Shown here piece after piece: positions 34,242-41,701 of a DNA stretch of 44,091 nt. Under the pieces are notes generated by a model, which worked only from the letters and a program-made list of their open reading frames with translations, was not told the DNA's origin and did not search any database. Source of the DNA: Clostridiales bacterium (lineage in GTDB: Bacteria; Bacillota; Clostridia; Lachnospirales; WQUN01); the NCBI GenBank assembly GCA_031270945.1, contig JAISWZ010000119.1, positions 1 through 44,091 of the forward strand. Reading direction: 5' to 3'. The stretch's first letter is position 1. The number at the start of each line of letters is the position of its first letter. The translations under genes and the position numbers were made by a program.

Positions 34242-34637
34242 TCAGAAGAGCTCTTCCTTGTGGCTTTTGACCATGGATATGCTAGTGCCGCCTGTTCCTA
34301 CGTCCAGGGTGAACTGGTCCATCAGCGCCTCTATCATGACAAGGCTCATCTCTCCGGGATCTCCCCCTAAGTCGCCTTGGGTCTCGATGGCTATGGATAT
34401 CTTGTCTTTATCCATGCAGAATTGGATCTGGAAGTTGCCGCCTTGGGGAGCGGGGGATTTCTTTATGACGAAGGTGCAAGCCTCAGAGACAGCCGCCTTG
34501 ATGTCCTCTATCTCGTCTGTGCCGAAGCCAAGCCTGTTGGCCACAGATGAAGCCGTGAGCCTAGCGGCTGAAACATAGGCCGCGTTCAGGGGCAGTGACA
34601 GCTGGATGCTTTCTGGCTCGGAGAACACATTAGTCAT
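34242..34637 (-). CDS. RsbW-like HATPase with degenerate ATP site
   Basis: 131 residues. The N-terminal part is a good match to SpoIIAB/RsbW (SIQLSLPLNAAYVSAARLTA, IKAAVSEACTFVIKK). The N-box asparagine is replaced by Phe in EACTF, no DxGxG motif is found, and the GLG region reads EMSLV. It therefore probably cannot bind ATP and may act as a binding partner only. ATG 34637 follows GGAAGG and overlaps the STAS gene by eight bases, so one-to-one synthesis with the STAS protein is likely. Confidence 0.82.
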   Translation of the reverse strand: MTNVFSEPESIQLSLPLNAAYVSAARLTASSVANRLGFGTDEIEDIKAAVSEACTFVIKKSPAPQGGNFQIQFCMDKDKISIAIETQGDLGGDPGEMSLVMIEALMDQFTLDVGTGGTSISMVKSHKEELF

Positions 34638-34959
34638 TGACATCACCTTCCATGATAAAAACTTTGTCCAGGTTCGTGATCTTGAAGAGCTTGCTCAGGC
34701 TGGGCTTCACGTTCCTCAGCTTTATGCTTCCGCCGTAGCTCTTCACGTTCTTGAGCACTCCCACCAGGGCGCCCAGCGCCGTTGAGTCGATGTAGTCCAG
34801 GTACTTGCAGTCCAGCACCATGTCTGTGTTCTTCTGCTTGATCAAGTCTGTGAGCGACTTCTTCATGTCTTGCGAGTTGAAAATGTCAACCTCGCCAACG
34901 ATGGATACGCTCCAGCATTTGTTCTCTTGATCAAATGCCGAGTCAAGCACATAATCCAT
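34630..34959 (-). CDS. STAS-domain anti-sigma factor antagonist (RsbV/SpoIIAA-like)
   Basis: 109 residues, a full STAS domain. The phosphorylation site is the serine in YIDSTALGALVG (about residues 56-67). It starts at 34959 with GAGGAGG upstream; longer frames run into the spacer. It is the first gene of the four-gene module. In known systems the unphosphorylated form binds the RsbW-type kinase and frees its target, and the PP2C phosphatase restores that form. Confidence 0.92.
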   Translation of the reverse strand: MDYVLDSAFDQENKCWSVSIVGEVDIFNSQDMKKSLTDLIKQKNTDMVLDCKYLDYIDSTALGALVGVLKNVKSYGGSIKLRNVKPSLSKLFKITNLDKVFIMEGDVND

Positions 34960-35557
34960 TGATATTCCTCCTCGTGATTCTTCAGCCGCGTTTTGCAGCC
35001 AACGGGCCACGCTCGCCAGTCGGCCCTATAAATTTACCACAAATCGGATTGCGCTTCAAGGTGGGGCCATGCAAAGGATATGCAAAGTTTTCGCAACTTT
35101 TGCGCCTGGTTTTATTCTTGCGCCAGTGAGTAGTTTTTATAAGTTTTTTCAGGGCCCAGCGAAAAATCGTGAGAGGCGTGTCACAAAGGCTTGAAAAGCT
35201 CAAAACCTGCGACGCCGCCATCCTGAAAGCGAAAACCAAAAACAAAAACCAAAAAACCAAAAACAAAAAAACAAAAAACCAAAAACCCAAAAGCATGGCG
35301 CTTGAGGCTCGGCCAGGAAACCCCAAATATTTCCGCAAACCGTAAAGCGGCTTGAAGCTTATTAAAAACATGGCAATGCCATGGTGAAGCCTTGCATCAA
35401 CTTAGAGAACCATTTGGAAACTGCGTCAAGGCTATGCCCTAGGAAGCATGTCTTTGCCCAGGACTTGATTCTCTAGCCGACGGCTGTCCAGCAGCTCGGA
35501 TATATATGTACAGGCGCCTGGGATGCAAATGCCCAAGGCGCTTGGGAAAGAAGATCG
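34960..35557. other. Spacer with an A/C-rich tract
   Basis: No gene supported. The plus strand from 35228 to 35295 consists mainly of AAAACCAAAAAC-like words. The promoter of the partner-switching operon should lie in the first 200 bp, but I could not identify it clearly. Confidence 0.5.
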
Positions 35558-36016
35558 CTACTTTCCAAAAAGAAAGTTCTCGCCGTCTACCATTATAAGC
35601 ATGGTGATCGCCATAAGGAAAAAATCGGCCATAGAGGGGCTGTTTTGCCGAGGCGCATGAATTGCCAGAGGCAAGTGCCTCGGGATTTCCGCTGCGTCTG
35701 CCACGGGCTCGCCGTCAGCAAAAAGGGGCTTTGCTGGCTCTATTGCTTGGGTCGCCGTTAGGCCTTCGGCACCTGCTTCTAAAGGCTGTTTCAGCTCATC
35801 CGCCTTGGCCAGGGGCTCAGGGTTAGCGGACAGGGGCTTTGCTGGCTCTATTGCTTGGGTTGCCGTTAGGCCTTCGGCAATGGCTTTTAGCTCGGCAAGG
35901 GGCAATTCTGATATTATGGGTTCAGGGTCATGCGCTGGCAGACCTGTCTGCGCCGAAGGCTGGCGCTTCCTGAACTGGGTTGGAACGCCGTCAAGAGTGC
36001 GGCAAGATGATCTCAT
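35558..36016 (-). CDS. Small repetitive protein of unknown function
   Basis: 152 residues. EGLTATQAIEPAKPL occurs twice, 36 residues apart, in an Ala/Pro/Glu-rich middle. The C-terminus (MADFFLMAITMLIMVDGENF) is hydrophobic. At the DNA level the two copies (35724-35771 and 35832-35879) are 48 bp long and differ at one base by eye, so the duplication is recent. The start at 36016 has GGAGGGG 6-7 bases upstream, which supports real translation. No family recognised. Confidence 0.6.
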   Translation of the reverse strand: MRSSCRTLDGVPTQFRKRQPSAQTGLPAHDPEPIISELPLAELKAIAEGLTATQAIEPAKPLSANPEPLAKADELKQPLEAGAEGLTATQAIEPAKPLFADGEPVADAAEIPRHLPLAIHAPRQNSPSMADFFLMAITMLIMVDGENFLFGK

Positions 36017-36147
36017 GCATTACCCCTCCATCAAAAACAACTGGCTTGTAATAGTGTATACAGGCAGAGACAGAGGAATGACAGGATTCAAAAATCTGCT
36101 GACAAGAGCTTAAAAAATAAAAAAAATAAAAAAATAAAATAAAAACA

Positions 36148-36261
36148 GCAAGAACTCCATAAAAGCCCTAAAACCAATGCTTTGACTAAAGTAAGATGAG
36201 GCGGGCAAATCTTGTGGTTAAGCCATTTGCGTTTAATTGTTTAATTTGTTACGGCAGAATC
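36148..36261. repeat. PR3 dispersed repeat, expanded copy
   Basis: It begins GCAAGAACTCCAT then CTAAAACCAATG, as in 18199-18230, and ends TTACGGCAGAATC as in the other copies. About 60 bp of unrelated sequence lies between. Confidence 0.4.
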
Positions 36262-36507
36262 ATAAAAAACTTGCGCTTGCAAGGATCACTAGCTATACTA
36301 TGCCGGATCCGTCTTAACGTGCGGATGTGGACGCAGAGGCCGATAGCGCCGAGCCCTAATTCCAGCAGCTTCATTTCCGCCATGACAAGCGAAGTTCTAC
36401 GCAAACGCCAGCATCTTTTCGCTCGCTGGCGCAGGCCAACCTATGGTTAATTCGGCCTTGGGATTTCTTGGAATGATTACGCCTTTGGCAAGACAAGCAA
36501 TAGTCCC

Positions 36508-36555
36508 TTTGAGACAATCCCTTTCTGAGCCAATCTCTTTCTGAGACAATCCATT
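36508..36555 (-). repeat. 16-bp direct repeat, three units
   Basis: Units of the form TTTCTGAGACAATCCC on the plus strand, three in a row with one to three differences. They begin about 25 bases downstream of the predicted start of the minus-strand promoter. Confidence 0.6.
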
Positions 36556-36586
36556 TCTTATGTAGGAGGTATTTGAGAGCAAAACT

Positions 36587-36615
36587 ATTATAACATGGGA
36601 GATGATTTTTGTAAA
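36587..36615 (-). promoter_or_regulatory. Strong minus-strand sigma-A type promoter
   Basis: TTTACA (36610-36615), 17 bases, TATAAT (36587-36592) on the minus strand. The next gene in that direction is the repetitive protein at 35558-36016, about 560 bases downstream, so it would have a long leader. Alternatively it drives a small RNA. Confidence 0.6.
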
Positions 36616-36678
36616 TATTGCATAGAAGAAAAATTTGACGACTAAATCCGCCAAACAAAAAGCACAATAGCTGTCGAA

Positions 36679-36688
36679 ACACGTGTTC
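36679..36688. promoter_or_regulatory. Fourth AACACGTGTT operator-like palindrome
   Basis: Identical to the sites in the sugar operon leader and extended to near-symmetry (TCGAAACACGTGTTCGA). It lies 64 bp upstream of the minus-strand promoter at 36587-36615, so one regulator may link the two loci. Confidence 0.5.
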
Positions 36689-36710
36689 GATTTTTGTGAA
36701 AAGCGCAACC

Positions 36711-36740
36711 AAAGGGGCCTTGCAATAGCAAGGCCCCTTT
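36711..36740 (-). terminator. Terminator downstream of the PEGA gene
   Basis: AAAGGGGCCTTGC/GCAAGGCCCCTTT around AATA, exact 13-bp arms. It lies 97 bp past the PEGA protein stop on the minus strand. Confidence 0.7.
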
Positions 36741-36836
36741 GCCTGGCTCACGCTGGCGGATCTGTCAGCGCACGCTTTACTGACGAACGTTCAGATTTTT
36801 ATTTTTTTGCCCTCGCGCATATCCCAAAAAGCCTTG

Positions 36837-38459
36837 CTATTCAAAGGGCGCCTCTGCGGCTTCTGGCTCTTCGGTTTCTGTCTCTTCAACTTCTTCAGGC
36901 GGCATTGTCGGGGAAGGCTCTGCTGGCTCCGTCGCAACTGGCGGCGGGGTGTTGGCGCTTATTGGCGGGGGCGCTGTCGGGACAGCGCTGAAGCCGTAGT
37001 TGGGCTGCATTGATGGAATCGGCGTGGGAGTGGCGGCGATTACGCCTCCGCCTCCGCTCCAGGCTTCCGTCTCAACAGGCTCCGAATTGTCAGGCTCCGG
37101 CACGAGCCCGACCTCGAACGCGTTGAACGGCGCTGATGTCATGTCTATTGTGATAGGCAAACTTATTTGCGTGTATCCATCAAGCTCAACTGTCAAAGTG
37201 TGATCTCCAAGCTCAAGTGGAACGCTGACAGGCGACTCTCCGATCCTTGCGCTGTCGATGTAGATAGTGGCGCGTTCTGGATCAGTTGAAATGATTGCCC
37301 TGCCAAGCTTTACAATGGGCTTCAGGACCGCTTGCATGTCTGTAACCGGGCTGGAGATTACAAAGGTTTGCTCAACAGGAATGTAGCCGTCCTTTTCCAC
37401 GCGAAGCGTATGCACTCCGTAATCCAGCGGAGGTATTTCTGAATCCTGGCATAGGGTACCGTCGACTATGGCCGTGTAGTCGCTGACATTTGTGGAAAGC
37501 GTCAGAGTTCCTGTCTTAAGCGTAGCCGTGCCAAGATCCAGGATGATGTCGGAGCCTGGCCCTATTTCTATGTCTTTGCCAAACGGCTCGATGTTGTCGC
37601 CTCTAACCACAATCTTGTGAAGCCCTTCAGCCAGGGGCAAAGGCCCCGCTATCTCAGAGAGGCTAGAGGTCATGGTGGTGTCTATCTCCAAAAATCCGTT
37701 GGTGACAGAGTCTGAGTTTGATAGAGTGACATAGCCGTGGCTCTTTTCGAGAATAACCACCAGCGCCTTTTGCTCCAGCCCGGAAATGGTTACCACGTCC
37801 ACGCTCGTGATCTGGCTGAGATCAAAGGGCAAGCCGTTCCAAAGCGTCTGAAGGCTGCTGTCAAACTCGTAGATTACCGAGGAAGTTGTTATTGTCTTCT
37901 TGCTCATGTCTATTGCAACATTTTTTCGCATGGGCAAGCTCCAGGCGGAGCTGCTTTTCGCCATCGCAGTGATCCGGTTGGAAGTTGTAAGCGACAGATC
38001 CACTATGTCGCCAGCCTTCAGCTCGGCAAACGCTATGGGCGTCCCGTACTTGTCCTTGTAAGCCGTGCTTTCCGACGGCCTGTAGACATAGGTCAAGTTG
38101 TTTGACGAATCTAGGAAGGTGACGCTTTTATCCTCGGAATTGATTTTTGTCAAGACCCCGGTCGCATGGTTGGCCATTGTGACCGTAGGCTGGCTTGGAG
38201 TGGGAACCTCGCCGCCGCCTGGCACATTGCGGTCTGAGTTTATCATATAGGTGTTAAAGACAATCGCGAATATGACTATGCAAATGGTTACAGCGGAAAA
38301 GAGCGTGATTACATAGAAGTATCCGAAACTGGATTTTCTTTTGGCGGGGCGAGGCTCTACATGGAGAGACGCTTGAGGAGTGACAGGCGTTCTTGTGGTT
38401 TCCAAGATTACGCCGTCGCTGTCATCCTCCGCCTTGCTGCTTACGCTAGTTTTGCCCAC
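36837..38459 (-). CDS. Membrane-anchored PEGA-domain protein
   Basis: 540 residues. A short cytoplasmic part is followed by one membrane helix (about 67-92, YVITLFSAVTICIVIFAIVF) and a large outer region. PEGA modules are seen near residues 325-380 (YGVHTLRVEKDGYIPV) and 385-450 (LGDHTLTVELDGYTQISL), with weaker related strands before them. The C-terminal 90 residues are Pro/Thr/Glu-rich. PEGA proteins usually contact surface polysaccharide or other surface parts. GTG 38459 is preferred: AGAGGTGATC lies just upstream, and the longer frame enters a PR1 remnant. Confidence 0.85.
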   Translation of the reverse strand: MGKTSVSSKAEDDSDGVILETTRTPVTPQASLHVEPRPAKRKSSFGYFYVITLFSAVTICIVIFAIVFNTYMINSDRNVPGGGEVPTPSQPTVTMANHATGVLTKINSEDKSVTFLDSSNNLTYVYRPSESTAYKDKYGTPIAFAELKAGDIVDLSLTTSNRITAMAKSSSAWSLPMRKNVAIDMSKKTITTSSVIYEFDSSLQTLWNGLPFDLSQITSVDVVTISGLEQKALVVILEKSHGYVTLSNSDSVTNGFLEIDTTMTSSLSEIAGPLPLAEGLHKIVVRGDNIEPFGKDIEIGPGSDIILDLGTATLKTGTLTLSTNVSDYTAIVDGTLCQDSEIPPLDYGVHTLRVEKDGYIPVEQTFVISSPVTDMQAVLKPIVKLGRAIISTDPERATIYIDSARIGESPVSVPLELGDHTLTVELDGYTQISLPITIDMTSAPFNAFEVGLVPEPDNSEPVETEAWSGGGGVIAATPTPIPSMQPNYGFSAVPTAPPPISANTPPPVATEPAEPSPTMPPEEVEETETEEPEAAEAPFE

Positions 38460-38499
38460 TTGATCACCTCTGTTATGGGAGGCTCTGCAGCGCCGCCAG

Positions 38500-38553
38500 G
38501 AGCGTATCCCTAAATTCCAAAAAGGCATTGCCGCCTGGTTTTGGGATGTGCTC
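38500..38553. repeat. PR1 remnant upstream of the PEGA gene
   Basis: AGCGTATCCCTAAATTCC and TTTTGGGATGTGCTC, 54 bp in all, with the stem mostly gone. Confidence 0.6.
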
Positions 38554-38777
38554 TAATGCAGCGCTCCCGCGAATTCTTTATGCGAACGAGCGCTCAAATC
38601 TGGAAATTTCTTATCCGAGTTGCGCATATCAGCGAGGAAAAGCCTTGCGATATGCACTTGCAAGCTACGGGCCTGTCGCTAAGAAAACCCAAAATCTATT
38701 TGCGCCTTGAACCTTTTGACCGCTCCAAGAGCGCGTCACGAAATTTCCGAAAATGGCGCAGCCTCGCGAACGCCTAA

Positions 38778-38837
38778 GAGCATATCCCAAAATTAAATTT
38801 ATAGCTTGCGAAAGTCAAGGAATTTTGGGATATGCAC
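38778..38837 (-). repeat. PR1 short copy with matching TAA flanks
   Basis: GAGCATATCCCAAAATTAAA to TTTTGGGATATGCAC, 60 bp. TAA is present on both sides (38775-38777 and 38838-38840). Only GCTTGCGAAAGTCA remains of the stem, so one arm was deleted. Confidence 0.8.
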
Positions 38838-39370
38838 TAAGTTATGCCAAAGCGGAAAGAACCACTTTTCAGAATCCAAAGCGGAAAGAACCACTCTTCT
38901 CAATCATTGCTCACGGCGTAAACAATGAATGCTTTATGCTTAGCTCGCGAGCGCAGACAAGCCTTGGAGCGCATTGCTTGCAAAAGTCGCGCTATTTGCA
39001 CTGATAACGCTCGCTCGCTAAAGCCCGAGACAAGCATGCGCGCCCTTTGCTTCGCTTTGGAGTTTTGGTGCATGCGCTTAGGACTTTTTTTGCGCTTTTC
39101 CGTAAATTTGAGATATGCTTCTGTTGGTTGTCTGCTGAGCTAGAATCAGGGCAGGCGCTTGGCGAAAAATATTTCCAGCGCTAGGGTTCCCGAAATTCTT
39201 TTGCCTCAAAAGGAATTTTTGGGATATGCACTCAGGCGCTCAGCGCCAAAATCCATGACTCGCTTTCCACAATATAAATACGAATTCTCCAAGATTATTC
39301 TTTTCGGTTTGGCTTCAAAATATTTGCGGGGATCTTGGCTTATACTAAGAGAGCATGCATGCGATACTTA

Positions 39371-39470
39371 GAGCGTACCCCAAAATTCCGAAATGGCGCC
39401 GAAAAAATCCTGGCGAATGCTTTAACGCCGGATTTTTTCGGCGCCTCGGATATAATTTTGGGATATGCTC
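39371..39470 (+). repeat. PR1 palindromic repeat, complete copy with compensating stem change
   Basis: 100 bp, the same length as copy 1 at 1403-1502. The stem is GGCGCCGAAAAAATCC/GGATTTTTTCGGCGCC: the G-C pair at stem position 8 in copy 1 is A-T here. The loop is AATGCTTTAA. TTA flanks both sides (39368-39370 and 39471-39473). End A reads GAGCGTACCCC, two bases away from the usual CATATCCC. Confidence 0.9.
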
Positions 39471-39578
39471 TTAAAGCGTACCCGAAAAATCCTAAAGGCA
39501 GGGTAGCGTTTGTTGGGACGCGCTCTTAAAGTCTCTTGAAAACTCTGGATTTGGGGACAAGAAGCTTAAAGCATATCC

Positions 39579-39668
39579 CAAAATGAATTTTATGGCGCGG
39601 GAAAAGCCACGCGTTGAAGCATCACATGTCTTTTCCCCGCGCCTCTTATGGAATTTTGGGATATGCTC
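39579..39668 (-). repeat. PR1 palindromic repeat, complete copy
   Basis: AAGCATATCCCAAAATGAAT to GGAATTTTGGGATATGC. The stem GGCGCGGGAAAAG pairs with CTTTTCCCCGCGCC with one bulged base. The loop word TTGAAGCAT is present. TTA precedes it. Confidence 0.85.
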
Positions 39669-39799
39669 ATAGTATATGCATGGAAAAGCCCAGCGCCCAT
39701 TGAGGGAATTGGGGATACGCTCGGAATTTTGGGATATGCACTCAGTCCCAATAGCCTATGAGGGCAGAGGCTTTAATATGCGGGCTGGTGCTTAAGCCC

Positions 39800-41014
39800 C
39801 TATTTGCCTAGAAGCTTAAGCAATGTTTCCCTGTCGTTTAGCTTGGGGTTCTCTAGAACCAGGTCTAGCAGGCGCTCAAGCTCTTCTCCTACCGCCTTGC
39901 CTTTGATGCCCTGCTTGGTGATGTCGCTTCCGTCTATTTTCAGGTCTTTTCTCAATAGGCAGTCGCCGTCTTCCAATATTTTATCGCGCCTTACCCAGAT
40001 GAGAGGAAGGAGCACGGATTCGTGAGCGTCTCCTGCGGCTTTTCTCAAGCCAAACAGGAAATCGAAATTTTCGGGGCCTGACATGCTCATGAACTTTCGC
40101 AACGGATAAGCTTGGCTGGGTATGGGATCCTTGCCCCACCTGGCTAGGTGTGAGGCTAGGCGAGCTGTGGCTTTGTCAAATTTCAGGGATTCCATGCAAG
40201 AAAGAACGGAGTTTCTGGCGCCGTCTGGCGGGCGGCTGATATAGGCAAGCGCGTATGCGGCAGCGGGATGCTTTGGGCAACTCACAAGCCTTGACGCGGC
40301 TCTTTTCGCTTCTTCTGCGCTTAGCCTGGCGCTTGCGGGAAGGGAGCAGTCAAGAACCCCCAGCTCATGCGCCATGGCTAGCTTTTCTGGATAATGGGAG
40401 AGCATAAGCTTTGTCAGCTCTTCCCGTATTCGCTCTATTGAAACTGATTTCAGGCCTCTGGCGCACTCCTGGACAGAAGCCTTGGTGGCTTGCTCTATGT
40501 CAAAGCCCAGCTGGGCCGAGAAGCGCAGGGCGCGAAAAACGCGAAGCGCGTCTTCAGTGAATCGGGCTTTGGGGTCGCCAACGGCGCGAATTGTTTTTTT
40601 TCGTATGTCCTCAGTTCCTGAAAACGGATCAGAAATTCCTGTGTCTGGATGGTACGCTATGGCGTTCATGGTGAAGTCCCGGCGAGAAAGATCCTCTTCC
40701 AGGCTTTTTGTGAACTTCACGCTTGATGGATGGCGGCCGTCAAGGTAGGGCCCGTCGATTCTGTATGTAGTAACCTCAACATTCATCCCGCCAATGACTA
40801 CGGTGACCGTTCCGTGCAAGATTCCAGTGTCAAAGGTTTTGGGAAACACGGCCTTGACTTGCGCGGGGCTTGCTGAAGTGGCTATGTCCCAGTCGTGCGG
40901 GGTTCTGCCCATAAGGCAGTCGCGGACGCAGCCCCCGACGGCGTAAGCCTCGTGGCCGCTTTTGTTCAAGTTGGCTATGACGCTTGACGCTGCTTGAGGC
41001 AAGCGAATTTCCAT
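39800..41014 (-). CDS. cca: CCA tRNA nucleotidyltransferase
   Basis: 404 residues. The nucleotidyltransferase head has GGCVRD (about 28-33), DWDIA with the metal-binding DxD (about 41-45), and RRDFTMNAIA (about 110-119), followed by the helical neck and body. The enzyme adds or repairs the CCA end of tRNAs using CTP and ATP without a template. The start is ATG 41014 because the family motif begins just after it; the frame extends 49 codons further upstream through an Arg-rich, repetitive stretch that I exclude. The ribosome binding site (GGTGG) is modest. No obvious partner genes. Confidence 0.95.
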   Translation of the reverse strand: MEIRLPQAASSVIANLNKSGHEAYAVGGCVRDCLMGRTPHDWDIATSASPAQVKAVFPKTFDTGILHGTVTVVIGGMNVEVTTYRIDGPYLDGRHPSSVKFTKSLEEDLSRRDFTMNAIAYHPDTGISDPFSGTEDIRKKTIRAVGDPKARFTEDALRVFRALRFSAQLGFDIEQATKASVQECARGLKSVSIERIREELTKLMLSHYPEKLAMAHELGVLDCSLPASARLSAEEAKRAASRLVSCPKHPAAAYALAYISRPPDGARNSVLSCMESLKFDKATARLASHLARWGKDPIPSQAYPLRKFMSMSGPENFDFLFGLRKAAGDAHESVLLPLIWVRRDKILEDGDCLLRKDLKIDGSDITKQGIKGKAVGEELERLLDLVLENPKLNDRETLLKLLGK

Positions 41015-41701
41015 GATCCACCGCTTTCTTGGGGAGCGGCCAGGAAAGCCGCCGAGCGGCCAGGAAAGCCGCCAATCGGCCACAAGCCGCAGTCTCGTGC
41101 GCCGCAAGTGTCCAGCGCAGCCTTTGGGGCGGCCCAAAGCGCCGGACGCTTCAGAGCTCATGCAAGGGCGAAAGGCATGCTTTTGCCCATTGTTGTTTAC
41201 AAGAGCTTATCAAAACGGACAAGGTTTGTCAAGTCAAATTTTCACGGAATATAGGAGAAATATATGCTAATTAAAAGGGCCTAGAGCATATCTCGATGCT
41301 AAAATTCGCTTGCCGAAAGAGAAGGGCCCGAGAGAAATTGTTAAGCATCTTATGGCTTTAGCGATTTGCCCTTGAACATTGGGCAAACGCTGGGCTGAAT
41401 CATACGAATAAATGCCAAATGTTACTTGTTTTCACTATGAATGGCTTTGGATGGTATTCAATTTCAAACCTAAAAAAGCCTTTAATGGCAATGTTTTGCA
41501 TGAATACTTTTCGTCAATTATAAAACATTTTGGCTTGTTTGGTCGAACATGAGAATCGTTTTTAAAGATTGGCGGAGAACCAAGCAATTTTGACCCGTGC
41601 GCCAAGCGCGATTTCTAAAGTTGTCTGTGCAAATTTTCCATGATATGTGATATAATTGATCCAAGCGCGAATACCGGCGCCTAAACAAGGAGGGCTAACG
41701 C
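41015..41701. other. Intergenic region between divergent genes, with promoter
   Basis: A tandem GGCCAGGAAAGCCGCC-type repeat (41037-41075) lies just upstream of cca. TGTGATATAAT (extended -10, TATAAT at 41651-41656) is a good promoter for the plus-strand gene at 41702; its -35 match is weak. No gene supported in between. Confidence 0.55.

Larger units (their letters stand above)
36017..36836. other. Intergenic region with minus-strand promoter, operator and repeats
   Basis: It contains a PR3 copy (36148-36261), a 16-bp direct repeat in three copies (36508-36555), a strong minus-strand promoter (36587-36615), an AACACGTGTT palindrome (36679-36688), a terminator hairpin (36711-36740) and a PR1 half (36816-36830). 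No gene of normal size is supported. Confidence 0.55.
38460..39799. other. 1.3-kb gene-free repeat-rich region
   Basis: No gene supported. PR1 copies or halves occur at 38500-38553, 38778-38837, 39199-39232, 39371-39470, 39579-39666 and 39715-39741, and a PR2 unit at 39009-39035. The sequence GCGGAAAGAACCACTTTTCAGAATCCAAA is repeated in part around 38851-38900. Confidence 0.65.

Noticed and set aside
36397-36708. 103-codon minus-strand frame
   Set aside because: Its start lies upstream of the strong promoter at 36587-36615, so it would not be on that transcript, and it lacks a binding site.
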